Shown: positions 33,916 through 47,920 of the stretch, piece after piece
Position numbering within the stretch: position 1 is the stretch's first letter
Layout: every line of letters begins with the position of its first letter
Notes under the pieces: model-generated
The model's database searches: none
The model's input: only the letters and a program-made list of their open reading frames with translations
What the model was told of the DNA's origin: nothing
Source of the DNA: Coralloluteibacterium stylophorae
GTDB lineage: Bacteria; Pseudomonadota; Gammaproteobacteria; Xanthomonadales; Xanthomonadaceae
Assembly (NCBI RefSeq): GCF_018122625.2
Contig: NZ_JAGQFT020000008.1
Coordinates: 62,001-126,000 of the forward strand
DNA: 64,000 bases
Direction of reading: 5' to 3'
Position numbers and translations under genes: made by a program

Positions 33916-35187
33916 ATGATCCAGGACACCTCCGGCCAGGACCGCCACCTCGCCGCGCCGCCGCGCCGCGTGCGCCAGAGCTGGCTCGTCGCTGGCGCGG
34001 CCCTCGTCGCGGCCGGGCTGCTCGGCGCGAGCGTCGCCCGCGACTGGATGTCCGGTTCGCGCTCGATCGATGCCGGGCGCGTGCGCATCGCCGAGGTCGA
34101 GCGCGGAACGCTGGTGCGCGACATCGCCGCCGACGGACGCCTGGTCGCCGCCAACAGCCCCACCCTCTACGCCATCGCCGCCGGCACCGTCGACCTCCAG
34201 ATCGTCGCCGGCGACGTGGTCGAGCAGGGCCAGCCGCTGGCGGTGATCGACAGCCCGGAGCTCAAGAGCAGGCTGGCGCAGGAGGAAGCCACCCTGGCCG
34301 GACTGGAGGCGGCGGTCGGCCACGCCGGGCTCGAGATCCGGCAGGGCCGCGCCGAGGCGCAGAAGCTGATCGACCAGGCCGAGATCGACCGCCAGTCCGC
34401 CGCGCGCGACCTGGAGCGCATCGAAAAGGCCTTCCGCGCCGGGGCGATGTCGGAGATCGACATGCTCAAGGCCAGGGACGAACTCACCAAGGCGGAGATC
34501 GCGCTCGCGCACGCACGCACCGACGCCGCGCTCAGCACCGAGGGGCTCGGCTTCGACCTCGACGCCAAGCGCCTGGAGCTCGACCGCCAGAAGGCGCTCA
34601 CCGCCGAGCTGGGCCGCCAGGTCGACGCGCTCACCCTGCGTGCGCCTTTCGACGGCCAGGTCGGCCAGGTGATGGTGCCGCAGTACGCCAACGTCGCCGC
34701 CAGCGCGCCGGTGCTGAGCGTGGTCGATCTCACCGAGTTCGAACTCGAGATCCGCGTGCCCGAGAGCTTCGCCCGCGACCTCGCCGTCGGCATGCCGGCC
34801 ACGATCGGCAGCGGCGCGCGGACCTTCGCCGGCACGGTGCGCTCGGTCTCGCCAGAGGTCGTCGGCGGCGAGGTGGTCAGCCGCCTGCGCTTCACCGGCG
34901 ACATGCCCGGGGGCATGCGCCAGAACCAGCGCCTGTCGGCGCGCATCGTGCTCGACGAGAAGCCGGATGCGCTGATGGTCGAGCGCGGCGCCTTCCTCGC
35001 CAGCGGCGGCGGCTCGGTGGCCTGGGTGGTGCGCGACGGCATCGCCGAGCGCCGCGCCATCCGCACCGGCATCAGCAGCCTCGATGCCGTCGAGATCCTC
35101 GATGGCCTGGAGCCGGGCGAGCGCATCGTGGTCTCCGCCACCGACGCCTTCGGCGACGCCGAGCGCGTGCGCATCGCCGGCCTCTGA
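33916..35187 (+). CDS. HlyD/MacA-type periplasmic adaptor (membrane fusion protein)
   Basis: The 423-residue protein has an N-terminal membrane anchor (WLVAGAALVAAGLLGASVARDW, about 23-44). Its first lipoyl half (AGDVVEQGQPLAVIDSPEL, about 95-113) is followed by an alpha-helical hairpin with coiled-coil character (about 115-235). The second lipoyl half (LRAPFDGQVGQVMV, about 238-251) and beta-barrel domains lie C-terminal. It should bridge an ABC-type inner-membrane pump and an outer-membrane channel, probably TolC encoded elsewhere. It is the first gene of the six-gene module behind the candidate sigma-54 promoter. The substrate is unknown. Lipobox is absent, so the anchor is transmembrane. 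Confidence 0.9.
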   Translation: MIQDTSGQDRHLAAPPRRVRQSWLVAGAALVAAGLLGASVARDWMSGSRSIDAGRVRIAEVERGTLVRDIAADGRLVAANSPTLYAIAAGTVDLQIVAGDVVEQGQPLAVIDSPELKSRLAQEEATLAGLEAAVGHAGLEIRQGRAEAQKLIDQAEIDRQSAARDLERIEKAFRAGAMSEIDMLKARDELTKAEIALAHARTDAALSTEGLGFDLDAKRLELDRQKALTAELGRQVDALTLRAPFDGQVGQVMVPQYANVAASAPVLSVVDLTEFELEIRVPESFARDLAVGMPATIGSGARTFAGTVRSVSPEVVGGEVVSRLRFTGDMPGGMRQNQRLSARIVLDEKPDALMVERGAFLASGGGSVAWVVRDGIAERRAIRTGISSLDAVEILDGLEPGERIVVSATDAFGDAERVRIAGL

Positions 35188-35225
35188 TCCTTCCAGACAC
35201 GCACACGACACCAGGAGCGCCACCC

Positions 35226-35939
35226 ATGCTCGAGATGCAGGCCGTCACCAAGGTCTACCGCACCGAACTCGTCGAGACCCACGCCCTGCGTGCGCTCGAC
35301 CTGCACGTGCGCGAGGGCGAGTTCGTCGCGGTCACCGGCCCGTCGGGCGCGGGCAAGACCACCTTCCTCAACATCGCAGGACTGCTGGAGGACTTCAGCT
35401 CGGGCAGCTATCGGCTCGACGGCACCGAGGTGCGGGGCCTGGGCGATGCCGAGCGCTCACGGCTGCGCAACCAGAAGATCGGCTTCATCTTCCAGGGCTT
35501 CAACCTGATCCCCGACCTCGACCTGTTCGACAACGTCGACGTGCCGCTGCGCTACCGCGGCTTCGACCGCGCCGAGCGCCGGCGGCGGATCGAGCAGGCG
35601 CTGGGCCAGGTCGGCCTCGGTTCGCGCATGAAGCACTACCCCGCGGAGCTCTCGGGCGGCCAGCAGCAGCGCGCCGCGATCGCCCGCGCGCTGGCCGGCA
35701 GCCCGCGCCTGCTGCTGGCCGACGAGCCGACCGGCAACCTCGATTCGCACATGGCGCGCGAGGTGATGGAACTGCTGGAGACGCTCAACGCCGAGGGCGC
35801 GACCATCGTGATGGTGACCCACGACCCCGAGCTCGCCCTGCGCGCGCAGCGCAACGTGCACATCGTCGACGGCCAGGCCAGCGACCTCGCCCGTGCACCC
35901 AGCCTCACCCGCCCGGCCGCGGCCGGCGCGGGCGCCTGA
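35226..35939 (+). CDS. MacB/LolD-type ABC transporter ATPase
   Basis: The 237-residue stand-alone nucleotide-binding protein has Walker A GPSGAGKTT (about 40-48), Q-loop FQGFNLIPDLDLFDNV, signature ELSGGQQQRAAIARAL, Walker B LLLADEPTGNLDS and H-loop VTHDPE. The TGNLDS and GFNLIP variants are typical of the MacB/LolD/FtsE group, which powers mechanotransmission pumps rather than importers. Two FtsX-type permease genes follow directly, and an adaptor gene precedes it by 38 bases. The last ~20 residues (Ala/Pro-rich) are an untypical tail. Confidence 0.93.
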   Translation: MLEMQAVTKVYRTELVETHALRALDLHVREGEFVAVTGPSGAGKTTFLNIAGLLEDFSSGSYRLDGTEVRGLGDAERSRLRNQKIGFIFQGFNLIPDLDLFDNVDVPLRYRGFDRAERRRRIEQALGQVGLGSRMKHYPAELSGGQQQRAAIARALAGSPRLLLADEPTGNLDSHMAREVMELLETLNAEGATIVMVTHDPELALRAQRNVHIVDGQASDLARAPSLTRPAAAGAGA

Positions 35940-35950
35940 GGTCGGCCGCC

Positions 35951-37261
35951 ATGTTCGCCTACTACCTCGACCTTGCGGTCCGCAGCGTGCGCCGCAACAG
36001 AGTGCTGACCGCGCTGATGGTGCTGGCCATCGCGCTCGGCATCGGCGCCAGCATGACCACGCTGACGGTGTTCCACGTGCTCTCGGGCGATCCCATCCCC
36101 GGCAAGAGCGAGCGGCTGTTCTACGTGCAGATGGATCCGGCGGGCATGAACGGCTACACGCCCGGGGATGATCCGGAGGAGCAGATGACGCGCTGGGACT
36201 CCGAGGCGTTGCTGCGCGAGGCGCGCGGCGAGCGCCAGGCGGTGATGTCGGCCGGCGGTCTGGCGGTGGAACCGGAGCTGCCGGGGCTGACGCCGTTCAC
36301 CATCGAGTCGCGCTACACCTCGGCCGACTTCTTCCCGATGTTCGAGGTGCCGCTGCTGCACGGGCGGGCGTGGTCGGCCGACGACGACGAGGCGCGCGCG
36401 CGCGTGGTGGTGATCACCCGCGCGCTCAGCGAACGCGTCTTCGGCACCGACGACGGCGTCGGCCGCAGCCTGCGCCTCAATGGCACCGCCTTCGAGGTCA
36501 TCGGCGTGCTCGACGAATGGCGGCCGACGCCGCGCTTCTACGACCTCACCAGCACGCGCTACGGCGAGAGCGAGGAGGTGTTCATGCCGTTCGCCACGTC
36601 GAGGGATCTCAATCTCCCCAGCAGCGGCAACATGAACTGCTGGGGAGGCCAGAACGACGATCCCGAAGGCAGCACTGGCCGCACGGCGCCCTGTACATGG
36701 CTCCAGTACTGGGTCGAGCTGCCGGATGCCTCGGCGGCCGACGACTACCGTCGCTACCTCGAGAACTACTCCGAGCAGCAGCGTGCGGCCGGACGCTTCG
36801 AGCGCCCCACCAACGTCCGCCTCAGCGACGTCATGACCTGGCTCGACTTCAAGCAGGTCGTCCCGGGCGACGTGCGCCTGCAGATGTGGCTGGCCTTCGG
36901 CTTCCTCGCGGTGTGCCTGGTCAACACCGTCGGCCTGCTGCTGGCCAAGTTCCTGCGCCGCAGCGGCGAGATCGGCGTGCGCCGCGCCCTGGGCGCCTCG
37001 CGCCGGGCGATCTTCGCGCAGTGCCTGGTCGAGGCCGGCGTCATCGGCCTGGCCGGTGGCCTGTTCGGGCTGCTGCTGGCAGCGGCGGGCCTGTGGGCCG
37101 TGCGCCAGCAGCCCAGCGACTACGCCGAGCTCGCCCACCTCGATCCGACAATGCTGCTCACCACCTTCGTGCTCGCCGTCCTCGCCAGCGTGCTGGCCGG
37201 CCTCCTGCCGGCCTGGCGCGCGATGCAGGTCGCGCCCGCGCTCCAGCTGAAGTCGCAGTAA
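35951..37261 (+). CDS. FtsX/MacB-type ABC permease, first of pair
   Basis: The 436-residue protein has the MacB fold: one N-terminal membrane helix (LTALMVLAIALGIGASMTTL, about 19-38), a large periplasmic domain (about 45-290) and three C-terminal helices (about 300-425). The conserved EIGVRRALGASRRAIFAQ loop lies between them. The periplasmic domain contains a two-cysteine segment (NCWGGQNDDPEGS ... APCTW, about 226-247), probably disulfide-linked and unusual enough to be a useful marker. It should act with the second permease as a heterodimer driven by the ATPase at 35226. It begins 12 bases after the ATPase stop. Confidence 0.9.
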   Translation: MFAYYLDLAVRSVRRNRVLTALMVLAIALGIGASMTTLTVFHVLSGDPIPGKSERLFYVQMDPAGMNGYTPGDDPEEQMTRWDSEALLREARGERQAVMSAGGLAVEPELPGLTPFTIESRYTSADFFPMFEVPLLHGRAWSADDDEARARVVVITRALSERVFGTDDGVGRSLRLNGTAFEVIGVLDEWRPTPRFYDLTSTRYGESEEVFMPFATSRDLNLPSSGNMNCWGGQNDDPEGSTGRTAPCTWLQYWVELPDASAADDYRRYLENYSEQQRAAGRFERPTNVRLSDVMTWLDFKQVVPGDVRLQMWLAFGFLAVCLVNTVGLLLAKFLRRSGEIGVRRALGASRRAIFAQCLVEAGVIGLAGGLFGLLLAAAGLWAVRQQPSDYAELAHLDPTMLLTTFVLAVLASVLAGLLPAWRAMQVAPALQLKSQ

Positions 37262-37280
37262 GCCTCACCAGGAGATCCCG

Positions 37281-38513
37281 ATGGAACTGCGTCCGATCCT
37301 GTCCACCCTGCGCCGGCACAAGACCGCTGCGCTGCTCATCGTCGTGGAGATCGCGCTGTCGTGCGCGATCATCTGCAACGCCCTGTTCCTCATCGGCACG
37401 CGGCTGGACCGCATGCAGCGCCCCAGTGGACTCGCCGAGAAGGAGCTGGTGCGGATAGAGGTCAACGGCATCGCCCGCAACAGCGACGCCATGGCCGTCA
37501 CCCGCGCGGATCTCGTCGCACTACGCCAGATCCCGGGCGTGCGTTCGGTCAGCGCCGTCAACCAGCTGCCGTTCGGAAATTCCTCTTGGAACAGCTCGAT
37601 CCAGCTCGAGCAGGACCAGAGCCATGCGAACATGAATGCCGCTGTCTACCTGGGCGACCAGACGCTTCTCGGCACGATGGGACTGACGCTGGTGGAGGGG
37701 CGGAACTTCCAGCCCGACGAGGTCCTCGACTGGGACGTGACCCAGGCGCCTGGCGCGAACCGCGCCATCCCTTCGACGATCGTCACCCGCAGCGTCGCCG
37801 AGTCGCTGTTCCCCGGCGAGAGCGCGATCGGCAAGACCTTCTACGCGTGGGGCGATGCGCCGCATCGGATCGTGGGCGTGGTCGAGAACCTCATGCGCCC
37901 CAACGAGAGAGGCGGTCCCGCGCAGACCCAGTACTCGTTCCTGCTGCCGATCCATCCGAGCTACGAGCGCGGCAGCTACCTGATCCGTGTCCAGGATCCC
38001 ACCCGGCGCCAGGCGGTGATCGATGCGGCGCTGAAGACGCTGGAGGGGACGGGCCCGACCCGCATCCTGCCCGAGGAGGACGCGGTGAGCTTCGAGCAGA
38101 TGCGCAACGACTACTACCGCCAGGACCGCGCCATGGCCTGGCTGCTGGTGACGGTCTGCGTCGCGCTGCTGGTGGTGACCGCGCTGGGCATCGTCGGGCT
38201 GGCCAGCTTCTGGGTGCAGCAGCGCCGCCGCACGATCGGCATCCGCCGCGCGCTCGGCGCCACCCGCGGGCAGATCCTGCGCTACTTCCAGACCGAGAAC
38301 TTCCTGCTGGCGACGATGGGCATCGTGCTCGGCATGCTGCTGGCCTACGCCATCAACCAGTGGCTGATGCAGGCCTACGAGTTGCCGCGCCTGCCGCTGG
38401 CCTTCCTGCCGGTCGGCGCGCTGGCCCTGTGGCTGCTCGGCCAGGTCGCAGTGCTGGGCCCGGCCCGGCGCGCGGCGGCGGTGCCGCCGGCGGTGGCCAC
38501 GCGCACGGCGTAG
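37281..38513 (+). CDS. FtsX/MacB-type ABC permease, second of pair
   Basis: The 410-residue protein repeats the permease architecture of the previous gene: an N-terminal helix (AALLIVVEIALSCAIICNALFL), a periplasmic domain of ~220 residues, and three C-terminal helices with the loop RRTIGIRRALGATRGQILRYF (about 313-333, the FtsX signature). The periplasmic sequence differs strongly from its partner, suggesting a heterodimer with an asymmetric outer face. ATG follows a GGAG site 20 bases after the previous stop. It is the last transport gene before the regulator pair. Confidence 0.9.
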   Translation: MELRPILSTLRRHKTAALLIVVEIALSCAIICNALFLIGTRLDRMQRPSGLAEKELVRIEVNGIARNSDAMAVTRADLVALRQIPGVRSVSAVNQLPFGNSSWNSSIQLEQDQSHANMNAAVYLGDQTLLGTMGLTLVEGRNFQPDEVLDWDVTQAPGANRAIPSTIVTRSVAESLFPGESAIGKTFYAWGDAPHRIVGVVENLMRPNERGGPAQTQYSFLLPIHPSYERGSYLIRVQDPTRRQAVIDAALKTLEGTGPTRILPEEDAVSFEQMRNDYYRQDRAMAWLLVTVCVALLVVTALGIVGLASFWVQQRRRTIGIRRALGATRGQILRYFQTENFLLATMGIVLGMLLAYAINQWLMQAYELPRLPLAFLPVGALALWLLGQVAVLGPARRAAAVPPAVATRTA

Positions 38514-38565
38514 CACGGCGACGCGCTGCGGCCTACGCTGCGCGTCCGACCGGCGATCACCACCC

Positions 38566-39909
<1,344 letters not shown>

Positions 39910-39914
39910 TCCGC

Positions 39915-41240
39915 ATGCCGCGCCGACGCCTCGTTCCCCGCCTGTCGCTGGTCGCGCGGCACAGCGTCGGCGGCTGCCTGCTGGTCGCCGCGGGCGCGGG
40001 CGCCGCGCTCGCGCTGCGGCCCTGGCTCGCCTCGCCCTGGGCGGCATGGGGCATGGCGATCCTGCTGCTGGCGCCGCTGTGCGCCTGGGTCGCGCAGCGC
40101 ACGCTGGCGCCGGCGCTGTCGCTGTTCCGCGCACTGGCCGGAACCGTCAACAGCTACCGCGACGGCGACTTCTCCTTCGGCCTGCACTGGGCGCGCGACG
40201 ACGAACTGGCCGATCTCGTCGCCGCGCACAATGCGCTCGGCGCGACGCTGCGCGAGCAGCGCCTCGGCCTCGCCCAGCGCGAGCTGCTGCTCGACACCAT
40301 GGTCCAGAACACGCCGGTGGCGATGCTGCTGTGCGACCCGTCGCGGCGCGTGGTCTACGCCAACCTCGCCGCGCGCAAGCTGCTCAACGATGGCCGCCGG
40401 CTGGAGGGCATGCCCCTCGACGCCGTGTTCGCCGCGGGGCCGGAGGCGCTGCGCGAAGCGGTCGCGCGCGGCGGCGACGGCCTCTTCGCGATCGGCCGCG
40501 ACGAGGACGAGGAGGACACCTTCCACCTGGCCCGCCGCGGCTTCCGCCTCAACGGCCGCGTGCACGAGCTCATCCTGCTGCGCCACCTGACCGCGGAACT
40601 GCGGCGCCAGGAAGTGCGCACCTGGAAGAAGGTGATCCGGGTCATCAGCCACGAGCTCAACAACTCGCTGGCGCCGATCGCCTCGCTCGCGCACTCCGGC
40701 GGCGCGCTGCTGGAGCGCGGTCGCACCGAGAAGCTTGCCGAGGTGTTCGCCACCATCGAGGACCGGGCGCGGCACCTGGAAGGCTTCATCCGCGGCTATG
40801 CGCGCTTCGCCAAGCTGCCGGCCCCGCGGCTCGAGCCGACACCCTGGCCGGGGTTCGTCGAGCGCCTGCGCTCGCAGATCGAGTTCCGCATCGACGGCAC
40901 GCTGCCGGGGCGGCCCGGACGCTTCGACCCGGCGCAGATGGAGCAGGCGCTGATCAACCTGCTGCGCAACGCGCACGAGTCGGGTTCGCCCGCGGATGCG
41001 GTGAGCCTGGGCGTGCGGCGGCTGGGCGAGATGGTGGCGATCGAGGTCCGCGACCGCGGCGGCGGCATGAGCGAGGCGGTGCTGGCCAACGCCCTGCTGC
41101 CGTTCTACTCGACCAAGCGCGGCGGCACCGGCCTCGGCCTGGCGCTGGTGCGCGAGATCGCCGAGGCGCACGGCGGCAGGCTGTCGCTGTCCAACCGCGA
41201 CGGCGGCGGCCTGGCGATCGCGGTGCTCGTGCCGGAGTAG
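39915..41240 (+). CDS. Membrane sensor histidine kinase (NtrY-like)
   Basis: The 441-residue kinase has two N-terminal membrane helices with almost no periplasmic loop (about residues 12-60). A HAMP-like linker, a PAS-like domain (TPVAMLLCDPSRRVVYANLAA, about 130-150) and a catalytic core follow. The core carries H246 in VISHELNNSLAPI, N-box ALINLLRNAHES and ATP-lid motifs DRGGGMS and GGTGLGLALV. The lack of a periplasmic sensor suggests that it senses stress within the membrane or cytoplasm. It starts 6 bases after the regulator stop, so the two form a cognate pair. The gene ends the module, convergent with glmU. Confidence 0.93.
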   Translation: MPRRRLVPRLSLVARHSVGGCLLVAAGAGAALALRPWLASPWAAWGMAILLLAPLCAWVAQRTLAPALSLFRALAGTVNSYRDGDFSFGLHWARDDELADLVAAHNALGATLREQRLGLAQRELLLDTMVQNTPVAMLLCDPSRRVVYANLAARKLLNDGRRLEGMPLDAVFAAGPEALREAVARGGDGLFAIGRDEDEEDTFHLARRGFRLNGRVHELILLRHLTAELRRQEVRTWKKVIRVISHELNNSLAPIASLAHSGGALLERGRTEKLAEVFATIEDRARHLEGFIRGYARFAKLPAPRLEPTPWPGFVERLRSQIEFRIDGTLPGRPGRFDPAQMEQALINLLRNAHESGSPADAVSLGVRRLGEMVAIEVRDRGGGMSEAVLANALLPFYSTKRGGTGLGLALVREIAEAHGGRLSLSNRDGGGLAIAVLVPE

Positions 41241-41265
41241 GCAGCGGTGCCGCGCTCCGCGGGCG

Positions 41266-42636
41266 CTACTTCGGGGGCTTGGCCGGCCGGCGCCAGCCTT
41301 CGATCACCGTCTGGCGCGCGCGCGCGAGCGCGAGCTTGTGCTCGGGCACGTTCCTCACGATCACCGAACCGGCACCGGTGGTCGCGCCCGCACCCACCGT
41401 CAGCGGCGCCACCAGCGAGGTATTGGAGCCGATGAAGGCGCCGTCGCCGATGCGCGTCTTCGACTTGTTGGCGCCATCGTAGTTGCAGGTGATGGTGCCG
41501 GCGCCGATGTTGACGCCACTGCCCACCTCGGCGTCGCCGAGATAGGTCAGGTGGTTGGCCTTGCTGCCCGCGCCGAGCACCGCGTTCTTGGTCTCGACGA
41601 AGTTGCCGATATGCACGCCCCCGGCCAGCTCGGTCCCTGGGCGAAGGCGTGCGAACGGGCCGATGCTCACCGCCCCGGTGGTGACGGCGCCCTCGAGGTC
41701 GCAGTGCGCGCGCACCTCGGTGCCCGCGGCGAGGCGCACGTCGCGCAGCCGGCAGAACGGGCCGATGCGGACGCCGTCGCCCAGCTCGACGTGGCCCTCG
41801 AGCACGACGTCGACGTCGATCTCCACGTCGCGCCCCGCCACCACCGTGCCGCGCTGGTCGAAGCGCGCCGGATCCAGCAGGCGCACGCCGGCCTCGCACA
41901 GGCGCCGCGCGGCGCGGCGCTGGAAGTGCCGCTCGAGCGCCGCGAGCTGCCATGGATCGTTGGCGCCGAAGGTCTCCGCCGCATCCGCGCAGGCCACCGC
42001 CTGGGCCGGCACCGCGTCGCGCGCGGCGAGGGCGAACACGTCGGTGAGGTAGTACTCGCCCGCGGCGTTGTCGCTGCCGACGGCGCCGAGCCAGCCGCGC
42101 AGCGCCGCCGCCTGCGCGACGAGGATGCCGGTATTGACGGTCCGCACCGCGCGCTGCGCCGGAGTCGCGTCCTTGTGCTCGACCACGGCCTCGACCCGGC
42201 CCTGCGCATCGACGACGACCCGCCCGTAGCCGGTCGGATCGTCGAGCTCGGCGGTGAGCACCGCGAGCACCGCCTCCACCCCGCACAGCGCATGCAGCGT
42301 GGCCACCTGGATCAGCGGGACGTCGCCGTACAGCACCAGCACGCGGGCCGCATCGGGAATGGCCGGCAGCGCCTGCTGCACCGCATGCCCGGTTCCGAGC
42401 CGCTCGGCCTGTTCGCACCACTGCAGGTCGTCCTGCCCGGCGAAGGCGGCGCGCACCCGCTCGCCGCCGTGCCCGTACACGACATGGATACCGGCCGCGC
42501 CGAGCGCGCGCGCGGCATCGACCACGTGCGCGAGCATCGGACGTCCCGCCACCGGCTGCAGGACCTTGGGCAGGTCGGACTTCATCCGCGTGCCGGCGCC
42601 GGCGGCGAGGATCACGACGTGGAGGGCAGCGGTCAT
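41266..42636 (-). CDS. glmU: Bifunctional GlmU (GlcNAc-1-P uridyltransferase / glucosamine-1-P acetyltransferase)
   Basis: The 456-residue enzyme has an N-terminal pyrophosphorylase domain starting [21 protein letters not shown] (residues ~4-24, nucleotide-binding signature), with YGDVPLI and NTGILV motifs. A left-handed beta-helix domain with hexapeptide repeats (from about residue 250) follows. The acetyltransferase region [20 protein letters not shown] and [16 protein letters not shown] hold the acetyl-CoA site. It makes UDP-GlcNAc for peptidoglycan and LPS. ATG 42636 yields the family N-terminus; upstream in-frame codons are not convincing. It is convergent with the histidine kinase gene and divergent from gtrA. 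Confidence 0.97.
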   Translation of the reverse strand: MTAALHVVILAAGAGTRMKSDLPKVLQPVAGRPMLAHVVDAARALGAAGIHVVYGHGGERVRAAFAGQDDLQWCEQAERLGTGHAVQQALPAIPDAARVLVLYGDVPLIQVATLHALCGVEAVLAVLTAELDDPTGYGRVVVDAQGRVEAVVEHKDATPAQRAVRTVNTGILVAQAAALRGWLGAVGSDNAAGEYYLTDVFALAARDAVPAQAVACADAAETFGANDPWQLAALERHFQRRAARRLCEAGVRLLDPARFDQRGTVVAGRDVEIDVDVVLEGHVELGDGVRIGPFCRLRDVRLAAGTEVRAHCDLEGAVTTGAVSIGPFARLRPGTELAGGVHIGNFVETKNAVLGAGSKANHLTYLGDAEVGSGVNIGAGTITCNYDGANKSKTRIGDGAFIGSNTSLVAPLTVGAGATTGAGSVIVRNVPEHKLALARARQTVIEGWRRPAKPPK

Positions 42637-42826
42637 GGACGAACCGGGAGTCGCGTGGGGACCGACCATTCTACTGGCCTGATCCGCACCGGCACCGCAC
42701 CCGGCGCTAGCATGGGCGACCGCCCCGGGGATACCGAACGCGCTTGCGCCTCCACCCGCATCGCACGCACCGCACCGCATCCGCAGCCGCGCCTTGCGTA
42801 CCGGGCCGCGCGCGGAGGCGCGCCTC

Positions 42827-43210
42827 GTGAGCCTGCTCCGCCAGGGCGGCAGCTACATCGCGGTGGGCGGGCTGCAGTTCGCGATCGACTGGGTGCTGTT
42901 CGTGGCGCTGACGGCGCTGGGCGTGCAGGCGCCGGCGGCCAACCTCGCCAGCCGCACCGCGGGCGCGGCGGTCGGCTTCTGGCTCAACGGCCGCATCACC
43001 TTCGCGAAGGGTGGGAAGCCGCGGCTGGGACGGCGCAGACTCGCGCGCTTCCTGGCGATGTGGCTGGTGCTCACGGCGGCGAGCACGCTGCTGGTGGGCT
43101 GGACGGCGCACCAGGTCGGCCTGCGCCACGCATGGCTGGCCAAGCCCCTGGTCGAGGCGCTGATGGCGGTGCTCGGTTTCGCCTGCTCGCGCACCTGGGT
43201 CTACCGCTGA
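42827..43210 (+). CDS. GtrA-family four-helix membrane protein
   Basis: The 127-residue protein has four membrane spans. It begins [19 protein letters not shown], with [13 protein letters not shown] after the second span and the C-terminal signature [10 protein letters not shown]. All are diagnostic of GtrA-like proteins, which are thought to flip or shuttle polyprenyl-linked sugars during surface-polysaccharide modification. The GTG at 42827 is preferred because GGAGG lies 8 bases before it. An in-frame TTG at 42794 has no such site. No glycosyltransferase partner is encoded next to it, which is common for orphan members. Confidence 0.85.
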   Translation: MSLLRQGGSYIAVGGLQFAIDWVLFVALTALGVQAPAANLASRTAGAAVGFWLNGRITFAKGGKPRLGRRRLARFLAMWLVLTAASTLLVGWTAHQVGLRHAWLAKPLVEALMAVLGFACSRTWVYR

Positions 43211-43252
43211 GCGCGCGGCGCGTGCGCCGGGGCCGGACGCCAGGAACGACGA

Positions 43253-43271
43253 TGCCGGCACGAGGCCGGCA
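43253..43271. terminator. Short hairpin after the ATP synthase operon
   Basis: TGCCGGC and GCCGGCA pair around a 5-base loop, between the convergent gtrA and atpC stops. It is weak and lacks a T tract, so its terminator role is tentative. Confidence 0.35.
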
Positions 43272-43301
43272 CCGGGTCCACGTCGACGCGCCGCGGGGGC
43301 G

Positions 43302-43727
43302 TCAGTGCTTGATGTTCCTGCGCAGGCGCTCCAGCGCGGCGAGCTGGGCCATCGCCTCGTTGAGGCGGGTCTGGGCGGCGGCGAGGTCTTCGGTCTCGCC
43401 GCGGTTGGCGATGGCCTTCTCGGCCTCCTGCTTGGCGGCCAGCGCCGCCTTCTCGTCGAGGTCGGCGGCGCGGATCGCGGTGTCGGCGAGCACGCTCACC
43501 ACCTGCGGCTGCACCTCGAGGATGCCGCCGGAGATGTAGAAGGCGTGCTCGTCGCCGTTCTCGTGCACGACGCGGACCTGGCCCGGCTTCAGGCGGGTGA
43601 TCAGCGGCGTGTGGCGCGGGGTGATGCCGAGCTCGCCGAGTTCGCCGGTGGCCACGACCAGGGTGGCGTCACCGCGGTAGATCTCTTCCTGGGCGCTGAC
43701 GATGTCGCAGCGGATGGTGGTGGCCAT
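43302..43727 (-). CDS. atpC: ATP synthase epsilon subunit AtpC
   Basis: The 141-residue protein has an N-terminal beta-sandwich ([20 protein letters not shown] ... [19 protein letters not shown]) and a C-terminal two-helix domain rich in Ala, Glu and Arg (about 88-141). This is the normal structure of bacterial epsilon. It belongs to the central stalk and can inhibit ATP hydrolysis through its helical tail. It is the last gene of the nine-gene operon, 112 bases after atpD. Confidence 0.96.
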   Translation of the reverse strand: MATTIRCDIVSAQEEIYRGDATLVVATGELGELGITPRHTPLITRLKPGQVRVVHENGDEHAFYISGGILEVQPQVVSVLADTAIRAADLDEKAALAAKQEAEKAIANRGETEDLAAAQTRLNEAMAQLAALERLRRNIKH

Positions 43728-43839
43728 GTCGAAAGGCTCCGGTTACGAAAGCGGATGAGGGGGACGATGCAGCGCGAAGTGGGCCGGCCGGCGCGGGCGA
43801 GGGAGCGCCCGCGGCCTGCCCGCCCACCGCCGCGGCGCC

Positions 43840-45285
<1,446 letters not shown>

Positions 45286-45299
45286 TCAATCAGGTGTTG

Positions 45300-45349
45300 C
45301 GCGGGAGCGCCGTGCGGCGCGTGCGTTCGCGGCCAAGGCCGCTCCCGCG
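45300..45349. repeat. Stem-loop with REP-like core between atpG and atpD
   Basis: Outer 10-base arms CGCGGGAGCG (45300-45309) and CGCTCCCGCG (45340-45349) are perfectly complementary. Within the right half lies, on the minus strand, CGGGAGCGGCCTTGGCCGCGA, nearly identical to the palindrome at 29529-29551. It sits inside the operon, just upstream of atpD. Confidence 0.65.
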
Positions 45350-45358
45350 GATGGGGCA

Positions 45359-46222
45359 TCAGACTGCGGCGGCGCCGCCGACGATCTCCGAGATTTCCTG
45401 GGTGATCGCGGCCTGGCGGGCCTTGTTGTAGCTGAGGTTGAGCGCGCCGATCAGCTTGTTGGCGTTGTCGGAGGCGGCCTTCATCGCGACCATGCGCGCG
45501 GCATGTTCGGAGGCGACGTTCTCCAGCACCGCCTGGTAGACCACCGACTCGACGTAGCGGGTCATGAGGTCGTCGAGCACCTGCTCCGCCGACGGCTCGT
45601 AGAGGTAGTCCCAGTCGTGGGCGCGCTCCATCGACTCCGCCGGCGGCAGCGGCAGCAGCTGCTCGATCGAGGGCTTCTGGGTCATGCTGTTGACGAAGCT
45701 GTTGAAGCACAGGTTGACGCGGTCCAGGCGGCCCTCGGCGAAGCCGTCGAGCATGACCTTGATCAGGCCGATCAGGTCCTCGAGCTGCGGACGGTCGCCC
45801 AGGTGCGTGGCCGAGGCCAGCATGTCGACCTTGAGCCGGCGGAACAGCGACACCGCCTTCTGGCCGATGCACACGACGTCGACCTCGACGCCCTGGTCGG
45901 TCCACTGGCGCATGTCGGCCAGGATGCGGCGGAACAGCTGGGTGTTGAGGCCGCCGCACAGGCCGCGGTCGCTGGACACGATCACGTAGCCGACGCGCCT
46001 GACCTCGTTGCGCTCGGCCAGGAACGGATGCACGTAGTCGGCGTTCGCGTGCGCGACGTGGCCGACGATCTGGCGGATCAGGCGCGCATACGGGCGCGAA
46101 CCGGCCATGCGGTCCTGCGCGCGGCGGATCTTCGAGGCGGAGACCATCTCCAGCGCGCGCGTCACCTTGCGGGTGTTCTGCACGCTCTTGATCTTGGTCT
46201 TGATTTCGCGGCCACTGGCCAT
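45359..46222 (-). CDS. atpG: ATP synthase gamma subunit AtpG
   Basis: The 287-residue central-stalk subunit starts with [20 protein letters not shown], the conserved N-terminal coiled coil. It contains [21 protein letters not shown] sequence (here [12 protein letters not shown], about 79-90) and ends with [38 protein letters not shown] coiled coil (about 255-285). Both coils form the rotor shaft. Normal length; ATG 46222 is the only plausible start. Confidence 0.97.
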   Translation of the reverse strand: MASGREIKTKIKSVQNTRKVTRALEMVSASKIRRAQDRMAGSRPYARLIRQIVGHVAHANADYVHPFLAERNEVRRVGYVIVSSDRGLCGGLNTQLFRRILADMRQWTDQGVEVDVVCIGQKAVSLFRRLKVDMLASATHLGDRPQLEDLIGLIKVMLDGFAEGRLDRVNLCFNSFVNSMTQKPSIEQLLPLPPAESMERAHDWDYLYEPSAEQVLDDLMTRYVESVVYQAVLENVASEHAARMVAMKAASDNANKLIGALNLSYNKARQAAITQEISEIVGGAAAV

Positions 46223-46318
46223 GGACTCACTCCGTTCGGAACTGCAAGACGACCCTCTGCGCGCCGCGCGGCGGCGCCGGCATCGCTGCCGGGACGCCGC
46301 GTGGCGCTGCGAGCGCGC

Positions 46319-47866
<1,548 letters not shown>

Positions 47867-47920
47867 CTTGATATCCCGTTGTTGGGCGACGTCTGGTCCG
47901 CCCACTGATGTGTGAAACCG

